64,000 bases of DNA. Origin: JANYJZ01 sp964523395 (lineage in GTDB: Bacteria > Bacteroidota > Ignavibacteria > UBA10030 > SZUA-254). Shown here in pieces: positions 1 through 7,790 of the stretch (position 1 is the stretch's first letter; each line of letters begins with the position of its first letter). The translations under genes and the position numbers were made by a program. The stretch spans positions 310,001-374,000 of the forward strand of contig CAZFXS010000001.1 in NCBI GenBank assembly GCA_964523395.1, read 5' to 3'. The notes beneath the pieces were generated by a model, which was given only the letters and a program-made list of their open reading frames with translations, was not told the origin of the DNA and searched no databases.

Positions 1-1
1 A

Positions 2-775
2 ATGACTTTCCAAAAAGTGCCTGCTGAGACAATTCCCTTCAAATCGTTTGAAAAAGAGACAAATTTCCTGATGGTCTATGCGGTGCTGTATGTTGCCTTT
101 GGGTATGCAATCGGTCTGATTATTCAGACATTTCCATTGCCGATTCTCGGTGCGACAAAATTCAATCAGGACATATGGTACAGCGGAGTCTTTAAAATCT
201 TCGGTTTATTGCTTCTTCCTTCATGGATATTTTTTAAGAAGTGGGGATATGCCGTCAAAGATATTCTATTCGGATGGAAGCCTACATTCAGAAACGTACT
301 ATGGCTCATTGCATTTTATACGATTGGATTTTTCGTGAATGCATCGCATCTCGGAGGGATTAAAGAAGCAATGCCGCAATTTCCCGACGCGACATTTCGG
401 CTTGCAGTTGGCGTGATCATGCCGCTCCTTACCGCGGGCATTCCTGAAGAATTATTTTACAGATGTTTTTTCCAGACGCGGCTTGAAAAGAAATGGAACC
501 GCATCATTGCTATACTTGTCGCGACATTGCTGTTTACAGCCTGGCACTTGCCGAGCAGGTTTCTGCTTTCTACAGGAGTGGAGGGAGAGGCGGGAGATTT
601 TTTATCGGTAATTCTTGGAACAGGCCTCCCTGTCTTTATCGCAGGGCTGTTCTTCGCGTTTCATTGGGACCGGTACAGGAACCTTCCGGTTCTCATGGCA
701 CTTCACTGGGGAATCGATACACTGCCAAGTTTGAGTTCATACTTCAGGATTGTAGAGATAATGCAGTACAGGTGA
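2..775 (+). CDS. CPBP family intramembrane metalloprotease (CAAX-like)
   Basis: A 257-residue polytopic membrane protein starting at an ATG on base 2. Its ribosome-binding site lies outside the window, so the true start could be further upstream. The three conserved motifs of the CPBP/Abi (CAAX prenyl endopeptidase-like) family are visible: the EExxxR motif at 149-154, a histidine in FTAWH ending at 182, and an HWGID-type motif at 235-239. Together they would form a metal-dependent active site within the membrane. Several hydrophobic segments (about 23-45, 60-78, 98-112, 165-182 and 200-222) fit the usual multi-helix fold. Bacterial members serve in bacteriocin immunity or protein processing; the substrate here is unknown. 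The gene runs into the 19-bp tandem repeat region downstream and has no operon partner in view. Confidence 0.85.
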   Translation: MTFQKVPAETIPFKSFEKETNFLMVYAVLYVAFGYAIGLIIQTFPLPILGATKFNQDIWYSGVFKIFGLLLLPSWIFFKKWGYAVKDILFGWKPTFRNVLWLIAFYTIGFFVNASHLGGIKEAMPQFPDATFRLAVGVIMPLLTAGIPEELFYRCFFQTRLEKKWNRIIAILVATLLFTAWHLPSRFLLSTGVEGEAGDFLSVILGTGLPVFIAGLFFAFHWDRYRNLPVLMALHWGIDTLPSLSSYFRIVEIMQYR

Positions 776-851
776 AAGTGAGGGAGGTGCAGGGGAGTAG
801 GAGGGAATATATTGGTTCATTGTATCATTTTTCCATTATTTCATTTTTCAT

Positions 852-1130
852 TCGCTGTCCTCCGCTCAATCCGCTGTCCTCCGCTCAATCCGCTGTCCTC
901 CGCTCAANNNNNNNNNNNNNNNNNNNNNNNNNNNNNNNNNNNNNNNNNNNNNNNNNNNNNNNNNNNNNNNNNNNNNNNNNNNNNNNNNNNNNNNNNNNNN
1001 NNNNNNNATCCGCTGTCCTCCGCTCAATCCGCTGTCCTCCGCTCAATCCGCTGTCCTCCGCTCAATCCGCTGTCCTCCGCTTAATCCGCTGTCCTCCGCT
1101 TAATCCGCTGTCCTCCGCTTAATCCGCTGT
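852..1130. repeat. 19-bp tandem repeat array interrupted by the scaffold gap
   Basis: The unit reads CCGCTGTCCTCCGCTCAAT. Three copies (the first with a changed first base, the third cut by the gap) lie left of the run of Ns and six full copies plus a 7-base partial lie right of it. The first three copies right of the gap end in CTCAAT and the last three in CTTAAT. Each unit contains TCCGCT twice, so the array also has a shorter internal periodicity. Because 19 is not a multiple of 3, no single reading frame can use it as a protein repeat. It lies between two convergent genes, and its last bases form part of the stop codon of the minus-strand gene that ends at 1130. Copy number is unknown because the array was not assembled through. 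Confidence 0.95.
908..1007. other. Assembly gap of exactly 100 Ns
   Basis: A run of 100 N characters, the conventional placeholder for a gap of unknown size, lies inside the 19-bp tandem array. The array sequence continues on both sides, so collapse or breakage of the repeat during assembly is the simplest cause. True length is undetermined. Confidence 0.98.
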
Positions 1131-1633
1131 CATGGTTTCCAATCTCTGTGGGCAATATATGCCGGTACTGCAGGAGTCTTTGATTCACGTTTCTCAAACT
1201 GTTCCGCCAGCCATTGCGCCCATTCATAATACGTCGCGCGGTTGCCGATCGTCCTCATTTCTTCAATATAATTTTTGAACTTTTTCCATGTGAGGATGAT
1301 AATCCCGCTAAAGAAATCATCCACCATTTCGAGCTTCAGTTCACGGTGATAAACAAGGATACCGAGACTTTCAAATGTCCCGAACATCAGTAGTATACTT
1401 CTGATATTAGATCCGAGACGCTCTTCAATCTCCTTTTTTGATAATCCTTCAGGCAGATGAAACACAATATCGACTGCATCTGTGAATTCGGGAGTTTGAA
1501 ATGAACGGACAAGCTGTAACGCTGAATCACGTGCCCGTTGTTTATAAAGCTGACGCAGTTGTATCGCGCCGAATATCCCCGCAAGAACAATCGAGATTGT
1601 CGAAAACAGACTTAAGTACAGTTGGAAGGTCAT
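1130..1633 (-). CDS. Membrane-anchored hypothetical protein, DUF4760-like
   Basis: A 167-residue protein with one N-terminal membrane helix (about residues 5-26) followed by a short basic stretch (RQLYKQRARD) and a mostly helical soluble region. The pattern of a single anchor, then a charged linker and an acidic helical domain with a WKKFKNYI motif resembles DUF4760-type proteins, for which no function is established. I assign the family tentatively. The stop codon uses the last base of the tandem repeat array, so array growth or contraction would change the C-terminus or the 3' end of its mRNA. Confidence 0.6.
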   Translation of the reverse strand: MTFQLYLSLFSTISIVLAGIFGAIQLRQLYKQRARDSALQLVRSFQTPEFTDAVDIVFHLPEGLSKKEIEERLGSNIRSILLMFGTFESLGILVYHRELKLEMVDDFFSGIIILTWKKFKNYIEEMRTIGNRATYYEWAQWLAEQFEKRESKTPAVPAYIAHRDWKP

Positions 1634-1668
1634 GGGATTATTCTCTTAATATCTTAGTGAACTTAGCG

Positions 1669-1683
1669 TCCGCCGTAGGCGGA
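1669..1683. repeat. GC-rich palindrome (TCCGCC-GTA-GGCGGA)
   Basis: A perfect 6-bp inverted repeat with a 3-base loop in the short intergenic space between two minus-strand genes. It belongs to the same loose family as the palindromes at 3319, 30234, 30314, 36040 and 50705, all built on (C/T)CCGCC...GGCGG(G/A). Here it interrupts an AT-rich stretch that has CTTAGTG on both sides. Confidence 0.7.
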
Positions 1684-1743
1684 TCGTGCCTTAGTGGTAA
1701 AAAATTATATATGAAATATTCTTTTTTTGAGTTTTGAAACGTA

Positions 1744-2655
1744 TTATTTATACAAATCCCCATTAAGATACTTCAACCCCGAATCAACAACAATCGTTAC
1801 AATCTTTTTACCGGGGCCGATAATTTTCGCCCTCTGCATCGCTGCCCAGACGTTCGCGCCGGATGTGGTGCCTCCGAAGATGCCTTCCACGCGTGCAAGC
1901 TTTCCGGCGGTTTCGTAAGCATCTTCATCCTTGGCCTGCATTATTTCATCGGCAAGATCGAGGCGTGTAATTGAAGGGACAAACCCTGTGCCGATGCCTT
2001 CCAATTTGTGTTTTCCCGATATATCGCCGCCCGAAAGCGCCCGCACATGGAACGGTTCTATCGCGATACAACGGATGCCCGGGATTTCTTTCTTGAACAC
2101 TTCCGCGTTGCCGGAAAAACTTCCGCCGGTGCCGACTCCCATGATAAATTCATCAATGTTTGTCCCGAGAACATCCATGATTTCACGAGCCATACCGTGA
2201 TAGGCGTTTTTGTTGTCGGGATTGTTAAACTGGTCGGGCCAGAAGGTGTTCGGTTGCTTGCTCAGCTCGCGCGCCCGCGCCATCATGTCATTGATAAGCT
2301 TCGCCGTAATCTTGCCTCCGTCACTTGGAATAAGATCCAGTTTTGCACCGAATGCCCGCATGGTCTGCAATTTCTCCTCGGCAAACGCATCCGACGAGAC
2401 AAAATGCGCGCGGTAGCCTTTTGTGGCGCAGACACGTGCAAGCGAGCTTCCTGTGCTTCCGCCGGTGTATTCAACGACAGTTCCGCCCGGTTTCAGTTGA
2501 CCTTCTCGCTCGGCTCCTTCGATCATTGCAAGTGCCATCCGGTCTTTCATGCTTCCGGTGGGATTGGCACCTTCGTACTTGACGTAGATTTCGGCGGAGC
2601 CGGGGGAGCAGAGGCGTTCGAGTTTTATTAATGGTGTGGAGGGAATGGGGGGCAT
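1744..2655 (-). CDS. PLP-dependent cysteine synthase family protein
   Basis: A 303-residue fold-type II pyridoxal-phosphate enzyme of the cysteine synthase/cystathionine beta-synthase group. The Schiff-base lysine is K37 in NPTGSMKDR. The substrate/cofactor loop TGGSTGS is at 64-70, where classical CysK has TSGNTG. The phosphate-binding GTGGS is at 175-179, and the serine facing the pyridine nitrogen is S292 in VVDSGLKYL. The expected reaction is replacement of an activated serine hydroxyl by a sulfur nucleophile in the cytoplasm. The altered TSGNTG loop makes the exact acceptor and donor uncertain, so I do not call it cysK or cysM. It stands alone, with no serine acetyltransferase gene nearby. 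The start ATG at 2655 gives a protein of normal length, though it begins right at the first conserved strand. Confidence 0.88.
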   Translation of the reverse strand: MPPIPSTPLIKLERLCSPGSAEIYVKYEGANPTGSMKDRMALAMIEGAEREGQLKPGGTVVEYTGGSTGSSLARVCATKGYRAHFVSSDAFAEEKLQTMRAFGAKLDLIPSDGGKITAKLINDMMARARELSKQPNTFWPDQFNNPDNKNAYHGMAREIMDVLGTNIDEFIMGVGTGGSFSGNAEVFKKEIPGIRCIAIEPFHVRALSGGDISGKHKLEGIGTGFVPSITRLDLADEIMQAKDEDAYETAGKLARVEGIFGGTTSGANVWAAMQRAKIIGPGKKIVTIVVDSGLKYLNGDLYK

Positions 2656-2684
2656 AAATTACAAGTATTTATTTAGTATTAACA

Positions 2685-3194
2685 CTATGCAAGTTTTGAT
2701 TTCAAAAAGTTCTTAACAGAGTTCATCTCTTCTTGGTTTGAAAAAATACGTTTTGGTAAGATAATTGCCTGATTGACAGTCTGGAAAAGAAAGAGATGAT
2801 CTTCCGTTTCCCTTAAGTACTCAAACGCGTTCCATTTAATTTCACTCATCGAGTAATCAGTGGTGGCTCTCAATGAATTTTCTGATAATTCAATAGTTCG
2901 TTGGCCGGTCATGTCAGTATTTTTTCCACTGTTCAGGAATCTCTTCATTTTAATCTTATGCATCCATCTGATATATGGAGTTGTAAATATGGAAAGGGCA
3001 ATGCCAAATCCTACAAATATTATTTCAAGGAGTCCATACTGAAGCAGGGGTTTGTCAATAATGAATAAGATAATAACAGGAACCGGTACGATTCTCCAAA
3101 ACATTCTTGTGCGTTGTTGCTCCGGACGTACCCAGTAATAGTAGTAATAGAAGTCAATATAATCCTGTTCGGTTTGTTCAAACGAGTATTTCAT
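2685..3194 (-). CDS. YcxB-like membrane protein
   Basis: A 169-residue protein with two adjacent membrane helices (about 32-46 and 52-70) between a tyrosine-rich N-terminus (FYYYYYW at 15-21) and a C-terminal soluble domain. The soluble part has the pattern typical of YcxB-family proteins: a strand with ELSENSL, then a tryptophan-containing strand (SEIKWNAFEYL), a hydrophobic strand and IILPKRIF near residue 148. Such proteins resemble bacterial PH-domain membrane proteins of unknown role. The gene is more AT-rich than the cysteine-synthase-like gene beside it and sits in a region of unrelated accessory genes. Confidence 0.65.
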   Translation of the reverse strand: MKYSFEQTEQDYIDFYYYYYWVRPEQQRTRMFWRIVPVPVIILFIIDKPLLQYGLLEIIFVGFGIALSIFTTPYIRWMHKIKMKRFLNSGKNTDMTGQRTIELSENSLRATTDYSMSEIKWNAFEYLRETEDHLFLFQTVNQAIILPKRIFSNQEEMNSVKNFLKSKLA

Positions 3195-3318
3195 GGTTTA
3201 CAGGAATTCCAGATTAAAATATTATCTGTGAGTGGAAATATTGTCTCGAAGGGATCTGCTAAGGACATACTTCGTGACCTTCGGGAAGCAAATTGATTCC
3301 TCTGACATTTCCAGTTTA

Positions 3319-3344
3319 CCCGCCGAAGCGTATGCGTAGGCGGG
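3319..3344. repeat. GC-rich palindromic repeat (CCCGCC...GGCGGG)
   Basis: CCCGCC at 3319-3324 pairs with GGCGGG at 3339-3344 around a 14-base loop that itself contains GCGTATGCG. It lies in the intergenic region between two minus-strand genes, and its size and stem match the inserts at 30234 and 30314. Confidence 0.7.
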
Positions 3345-3366
3345 CGTCGCTTTTTGCATTGTTATG

Positions 3367-3792
3367 CTATGTGCTGCTCGCAGATAATGTATTGTCAATG
3401 TTTCTAAAAGATTTAATTTCTGTCAAAAGATCATCGTCGTGTATTGCTGATGTATCCCCGGAATCAAGATAATATCTTAGTTTCCAGTATTGATTTTTGT
3501 TTGTTTTCCAATATACAATGTCAACTCTTAGTACACTGTGAAGCAAATCGCCTTCATATAGGTCGCCTTCAGATGCAAGATTCAAAGACAATTTTTCTAA
3601 AGCTAACGGAATAAGGTATTCAAGAGAGAATTGTTGCCCGATCATTAGTCGGAGATCTTCGATGGTAAAATCGCATAATCTTTTTTTTCTCAACTTGAAC
3701 GTGTTAATTATAAGACTAGACGAATGAAACGGCTCACCCCAATTTTCACCATCTAATTCCTCTAATGTTTTATCTAAAAAATCGTTTTCCAT
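3367..3792 (-). CDS. Contact-dependent growth inhibition immunity protein-like (CdiI_3 type), orphan
   Basis: I recognise the CdiI_3 family pattern: an N-terminal LEELDGENWGEP segment, then LRKKRLCDFTIEDLRLMIGQ, then LEYLIPLALEKLSLN, then EGDLYEGDLLHSVLRV. Members are cytoplasmic immunity proteins that bind and neutralise a toxin delivered by neighbouring cells. The reading frame is open to 3921, but the internal ATG at 3792 (MENDFLDK) gives a 141-residue protein that begins where the family homology begins, so I prefer it. No CdiA/Rhs-like toxin or polymorphic toxin fragment lies beside it, which suggests an orphan immunity gene. The gene is clearly AT-rich compared with neighbours, consistent with horizontal gain. 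Confidence 0.7.
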   Translation of the reverse strand: MENDFLDKTLEELDGENWGEPFHSSSLIINTFKLRKKRLCDFTIEDLRLMIGQQFSLEYLIPLALEKLSLNLASEGDLYEGDLLHSVLRVDIVYWKTNKNQYWKLRYYLDSGDTSAIHDDDLLTEIKSFRNIDNTLSASST

Positions 3793-4166
3793 CAAAGTGT
3801 AAATTCGTTCAACAAACAAAGATCGGTATAGCACAAAATATATGTTAGTACGAGCATAGCCGCGACGAATTGTGTACTTATTTCTTTTGAAATAATAGCA
3901 GATTTGAAATGGGGCTGGCAATCTCCCTCTGTTTACTCTTACCTAACCTCACATCTCCCCAAACAATCGCAGTATTGTACTAATTCTTACGTGCGTTGTC
4001 AAGTGGCGGGGTGGCCCCGACACAGTCGGGGACGGGGTGGGGTGGAAATGGAAAATGATCCACCGCCAGACAATCGACCCTTTCCCCAAAGCGAATCATG
4101 ATTTTTAAAGACGGAGAATTGCCCGACTACCTCATTAAAGGATTTATGCTGCGGTTGCGTTGCTAT
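3793..4166. other. 374-bp intergenic region with one palindrome
   Basis: No convincing gene. The upstream extension of the CdiI-like frame occupies the first 129 bases but shows no family similarity. A perfect inverted repeat CCCCGAC-ACA-GTCGGGG lies at 4015-4031 in a G-rich stretch without a T-tract on either side, so it is more like the dispersed palindromes than a terminator. Confidence 0.5.
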
Positions 4167-4871
4167 TTAGGCAGCCGATACTTTCTCAACCACCGGCTTT
4201 GCCTTCGCGCCCATAATCAACAGCCAGAGCATCAGCGCCACTTCTCCGAGCAGGGCGGGGAAGGCGATTTGCTGGACAATTCCATAATGTTGCGGCAACA
4301 GCAAGCCGGTAAAGCTCATGACGATGTATGCCAAACCGTTAAACAAGAGCCAGATTCCAACAAAGCGGTGAATAAAGCCCGACCGGTATACCAGCAGCCC
4401 GAGAGGAAGGAGCCAGAGCCCCCAAAAGATCTCAGAGACGAACACTCCCTGCCTGTCGATGTTGATGAGAAGAGTCGCCAAGGCGTCGCGTTGCGGCTTG
4501 TCGAAGACAGTCAAGAACTCGGCGCCACGTACGAACGAGAGAGTGGCGACCTGGTTTGCGATGCTTAGGAATGCCAGCGGCACATCGATGAAAATCAGTA
4601 TCACCATGATTGTGGCAAGCTTGCGGTTAACATCCTTCAGCAATTGGTAAAGTGTTAACACAACTGACATAAAGATGAGTTGAGAAACGATACTGACTAT
4701 GATGTTGATACGGAATAACCACTCGTTCGCTAGGATGTTGTTTGCAGTGGCTGTTGCATCGCCGGGCACGAACAGCTTGCCGGGGACATAGATAAGTGTG
4801 AATGGACCGGCAATCACGACAAGGAGATATAGGAATCCCGCGATTCGGGCAGTCTTATTGAGAGAGTTCAT
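4167..4871 (-). CDS. DUF4386 domain-containing membrane protein
   Basis: A 234-residue polytopic membrane protein. The N-terminus (NKTARIAGFLYLLVVIAGPF) and the later segments SVVLTLYQLLKDVN, LFINGLAYIV-type helices and a glycine-rich C-terminal helix match the DUF4386 family, whose members have about six membrane helices and no known function. Hydrophobic segments lie near 9-29, 53-77, 86-106, 140-162, 167-190 and 201-222. The family is frequent in FCB and Actinobacteria genomes. The gene stands alone between unrelated genes, with the palindromic intergenic region downstream. Confidence 0.8.
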   Translation of the reverse strand: MNSLNKTARIAGFLYLLVVIAGPFTLIYVPGKLFVPGDATATANNILANEWLFRINIIVSIVSQLIFMSVVLTLYQLLKDVNRKLATIMVILIFIDVPLAFLSIANQVATLSFVRGAEFLTVFDKPQRDALATLLINIDRQGVFVSEIFWGLWLLPLGLLVYRSGFIHRFVGIWLLFNGLAYIVMSFTGLLLPQHYGIVQQIAFPALLGEVALMLWLLIMGAKAKPVVEKVSAA

Positions 4872-4899
4872 GTCAGTTCTCCGTGTAAGAAAGAATAAT

Positions 4900-4945
4900 C
4901 ACCGCAGAGGCGCTGAGATCGCAGAGACTCAAAGCCACAGATTAA
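4900..4945. repeat. Degenerate CGCAGAG-type dispersed repeat fragment
   Basis: The stretch carries CCGCAGAGGCGCTGAGATCGCAGAGACTC, similar in wording to the CGCAGAG arms of the 139-bp elements at 30185, 33433 and 36117 but without visible terminal inverted repeats. I regard it as a decayed or related repeat fragment in the spacer between two minus-strand genes. Confidence 0.35.
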
Positions 4946-4951
4946 TCAGAG

Positions 4952-5887
4952 TCAAAGTATCCCGCTTAACCAATGAATAATATTTAATAAAAATTGTGGG
5001 TTTTGAGGAGCAGTTGGATCATTCATCCCCATCGGTGCCCGGTTAGGTCCGCCCAGCTGAGCTGAGAACATGGCGGCTTCACCGAACACCGCCACACGTC
5101 CTTTGCCGAATGTGAGCACGGCGCCTTGTAACATACCCGAAGCCGACAAACTTGGTGTAAGCCTTGAAAACTGCCATGCGGCTTCGGGCATAAGTAATGT
5201 GACATGATGATCAAGAGTCATTAGTCCTTGCGCCTTTCCTTCAAGCCGGAATGCTTGTCCTGTAAACGATACTACAGAATCAATTTTCTCACTCTGATTT
5301 CTTCCTTGTGTGATAGGATGCTCTGCGAGAGTTCCCTCTGTGCGTGAAAAGCGCATACGACCGTCCTGTTGAGTTTCCGCGTCAACTGCAAACCCGTTAC
5401 CCATCAGCACGCCAAATGTTCCCGCAAGTTGTTCCGCCGCCCCCGGAAACGGCATATGATCGGCAATGAGGAGGAGGGAACCGCCGTTGTTTACCCAGTT
5501 CTTTACAACTGCGATTTCAGATGAATCAAAGGCTGAAGGTGTCGGCAGTGTCCAGTCATTTTCATTCTGTTCTGCCAATGCGTTTGAGATAACCAAAATG
5601 TTTGCCTTCCCGAGGCTTGATGAAGTGAATTTTCCGGGATGCGGTTGTACCTGATATCCGTCTTTTTGTAATAGCCGCGCGAATGCAAGATAGCGACCAT
5701 TCATTGTGTGAAAATTATGGTGTCCTTCATCGATAAAGACTATTGGGCCGGTACCATCTTTAAAAGCAGGCTTTCCAACTCGGGGGTTGAAGGATGTATC
5801 TGCGACCTGTTGAGCTTTCAAAGAAGGCGCAAAGGTGCACACAGCTATTATTAAGAGTATGACGAATAAAAAGTAGTTCTTTGACAT
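4952..5887 (-). CDS. Exported DUF4350-like (glutamine amidotransferase-fold) protein
   Basis: A 311-residue secreted or periplasmic protein. The frame opens at 5905, but the ATG at 5887 is preceded by a good GAGGAG site and gives a clean signal peptide (MSKNYFLFVILLIIAVCTFAPS, cleavage near KAQQ). The mature part has the Rossmann-like GATase-fold pattern seen in DUF4350-type proteins: IVFIDEGHHNFHT, then a buried strand ILVISNAL, then VNNGGSLLLIADHMPFPG, and later GKGRVAVFGEAAMFSAQ near the end. These resemble class I amidotransferase folds that lack the catalytic cysteine and are thought to bind ligands or modify surface polymers. Function is not established. No partner gene is adjacent. Confidence 0.65.
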   Translation of the reverse strand: MSKNYFLFVILLIIAVCTFAPSLKAQQVADTSFNPRVGKPAFKDGTGPIVFIDEGHHNFHTMNGRYLAFARLLQKDGYQVQPHPGKFTSSSLGKANILVISNALAEQNENDWTLPTPSAFDSSEIAVVKNWVNNGGSLLLIADHMPFPGAAEQLAGTFGVLMGNGFAVDAETQQDGRMRFSRTEGTLAEHPITQGRNQSEKIDSVVSFTGQAFRLEGKAQGLMTLDHHVTLLMPEAAWQFSRLTPSLSASGMLQGAVLTFGKGRVAVFGEAAMFSAQLGGPNRAPMGMNDPTAPQNPQFLLNIIHWLSGIL

Positions 5888-6187
5888 GGAATCATTTCTC
5901 CTCATTTATTACTTAAGAGACGATATACGGCTTCATTTGTTAACAAGGGTGTTGCCGGTAGATACGATAAACGTATTTCTTTGTTCCGATTTCAACTGAA
6001 GTGGTATCCTTATTTGAAAATCATACTTCACTTTTGCAGAGATTGTGATGATCCTGAGCGGATGCGAAGGATCTTTAATGCCAAATAAGGACACTACCCG
6101 GTGCCTCAACTGATATCCTTTTTGTTTTTCCCTCAAATAACATTATATTTATCCGCCATCCAGTAATTTCCCATGGTGATAACGCAC

Positions 6188-6274
6188 GGAGAGGTGCAAG
6201 AGTGGTTGAATTGGCCACCCTGGAAAGGTGGTATACCCGCAAGGGTATCGTGGGTTCGAATCCCACCCTCTCCG
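6188..6274 (+). tRNA. tRNA-Ser (anticodon GGA)
   Basis: An 87-nt class II tRNA. The acceptor stem GGAGAGG pairs with CCTCTCC, and discriminator G is at 6274. The anticodon arm CCACC-CTGGAAA-GGTGG gives anticodon GGA (reads UCC/UCU). The long variable arm TACCCGCAAGGGTA and the T-arm GTGGG-TTCGAAT-CCCAC are intact. CCA is not encoded. Confidence 0.97.
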
Positions 6275-6309
6275 CTGAACCAAGTTTCTACATCTTCCTT
6301 TTTGTGTTG

Positions 6310-6403
6310 TATCGTGGGTTCTGTGCCGGAGGCGCATCCGCGCTCCGTCGCTGAAGCTTTGGAGCGTAAGCGACCTTTGGCGGAGAATCCCACCCTCTCC
6401 GCT
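6310..6403. repeat. Interrupted duplicate of the tRNA-Ser 3' end
   Basis: Bases 6310-6321 repeat 6246-6257 of the tRNA exactly (TATCGTGGGTTC), and 6384-6403 repeat 6258-6277 (GAATCCCACCCTCTCCGCTG). Together they would rebuild the T-arm, acceptor 3' strand and discriminator. Between them lies a 62-bp insert (6322-6383) with interleaved inverted repeats CGCTCC/GGAGCG and GTCGCT/AGCGAC. The rest of the 6275-6602 spacer holds nothing else except the promoter of the next gene. Confidence 0.85.
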
Positions 6404-6524
6404 GTAGTATGTTCCATTCCCATCATCACCTCAACTCTCTACCTCATCGCTATACAAAGCTTCCCATTTGAAAGAAACTAATCCCATATAATACCGTACC
6501 CACCATAAAAATAAACTTCTTTCC

Positions 6525-6553
6525 TTGAATTTCTCATAACCAAATCGGATATT
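6525..6553 (+). promoter_or_regulatory. Candidate promoter for the propeller/MoaD-like operon
   Basis: TTGAAT at 6525-6530 and GATATT at 6548-6553, separated by exactly 17 bases, lie about 50 bases upstream of the start codon at 6603, which has a strong AAGGAG site at 6591. Confidence 0.45.
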
Positions 6554-6602
6554 TACGTATGAAATTTCCGGTCTGTAATCACCATCATACAAGGAGATAC
6601 CA

Positions 6603-7790
6603 ATGAGCGGCGTACGTGTTTTAGTCGGAACAAGAAAAGGGGCATTTATTCTTACATCTGATGGCAAACGTGAAAAGTGGGATGTCAGCGGTCCCCACTT
6701 TGCCGGATGGGAAATCTACCACCTCAAGGGATCTCCGGTCGACCCGAACCGGATTTATGTTTCGCAAACCAGCGGCTGGTTCGGTCAGATTATCCAGCGA
6801 TCAAACGATGGCGGAAAAACGTGGGAACAGCCGGGATTGAAACCGGGCGAATCCACCACAACTCCCGACGGCATGCCGATGGGGGAGAGCAATAAATTTG
6901 TCTATGATACATCAGGGAAAAATGGCAAAGCACTTACAACCCACCAATGGTACGACGGAACACAGCACCCGTGGGAGTTCAAACGCGTTTGGCACATTGA
7001 GCCTTCAATGACAGATCCCGACCTGGTATATGCCGGCGTGGAAGATGCGGCAATTTTCCGAACAACCGATGGCGGGAAGTCGTGGCATGAACTTTCAGGC
7101 TTACGAGGCCACGGTACGGGACCGCAATGGACTCCCGGCGCCGGAGGAATGGGATTACATACGATCCTTATTGACCAGACAAATAACAATAAAATGTATA
7201 TTGCTATTTCTGCTGCCGGAGTGTTCCGCACGGAAGATGCCGGTACCACATGGAAGCCGATTAACAAAGGACTAAAGTCGCAATATATTCCTGACCCTGA
7301 TGCCGAAGTCGGTCACTGCGTCCACCGGATTGCAATGCATAAATCGAAGCCGAACACGCTGTTTATGCAAAAACACTGGGATGTGATGAGAACAGATAAT
7401 GCAGGCGATTCCTGGTATGAGGTGAGCGGAAATCTCCCCACAGATTTTGGTTTCGTTATTGATGTTCATGCACACGAACCGAATTGGATATACGTTGTGC
7501 CGATTAAGAGCGATTCGGAACATTATCCCCCCGATGGCAAACTTCGTGTATATCGCAGTAAAACCGGGGGGAATGAATGGGAAGCGCTTACGAAAGGTTT
7601 GCCGCAGAAAGATTGTTATGTGAACATCCTCCGCGACGCGATGGCGGTCGATTCACTTGATTCGTGCGGGATTTATTTCGGTACAACCGGCGGACAAGTG
7701 TATGTATCGCCCGATGGCGGAGAAAACTGGAGCGCGATAGTCAGAGATCTTCCGGCAGTATTATCAGTTGAGGTACAAACACTGAAATGA
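6603..7790 (+). CDS. BNR/Asp-box beta-propeller protein (sialidase/VPS10-like fold)
   Basis: A 395-residue protein with no signal peptide, so probably cytoplasmic. It contains five clear Asp-box signatures of the S/T-x-D-x-G-x-T-W type: SNDGGKTW (67-74), TTDGGKSW, TEDAGTTW, TDNAGDSW and SPDGGENW. These mark blades of a beta-propeller related to sialidases and plant/animal sortilin-like repeats. The N-terminus (VLVGTRKGAFIL) is typical of a widespread group annotated as exo-alpha-sialidase or glycosyl hydrolase without evidence of that activity. A strong AAGGAG site precedes the ATG. The stop codon overlaps the start of the next gene by 4 bases (ATGA), so the propeller and the ubiquitin-like protein are very likely translated together and may act together. 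Confidence 0.85.
   Translation: MSGVRVLVGTRKGAFILTSDGKREKWDVSGPHFAGWEIYHLKGSPVDPNRIYVSQTSGWFGQIIQRSNDGGKTWEQPGLKPGESTTTPDGMPMGESNKFVYDTSGKNGKALTTHQWYDGTQHPWEFKRVWHIEPSMTDPDLVYAGVEDAAIFRTTDGGKSWHELSGLRGHGTGPQWTPGAGGMGLHTILIDQTNNNKMYIAISAAGVFRTEDAGTTWKPINKGLKSQYIPDPDAEVGHCVHRIAMHKSKPNTLFMQKHWDVMRTDNAGDSWYEVSGNLPTDFGFVIDVHAHEPNWIYVVPIKSDSEHYPPDGKLRVYRSKTGGNEWEALTKGLPQKDCYVNILRDAMAVDSLDSCGIYFGTTGGQVYVSPDGGENWSAIVRDLPAVLSVEVQTLK

Noticed and set aside
812..1122. Plus-strand frames through the 19-bp array and Ns
   Set aside because: They are repeat translations across an assembly gap with no start or family support.
852..1130. CRISPR array
   Set aside because: The units are directly adjacent with no unique spacers, and no cas gene is present.
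4098..4568. Plus-strand frame opposite the DUF4386 gene
   Set aside because: The minus strand has a recognised membrane-protein pattern; the plus frame lacks hydrophobic or domain structure.
6133..6429. Open reading frames antisense to tRNA-Ser(GGA) with GEGGIRTHDT-like text
   Set aside because: This wording is a known artefact of translating serine tRNA genes in reverse; no protein is likely.
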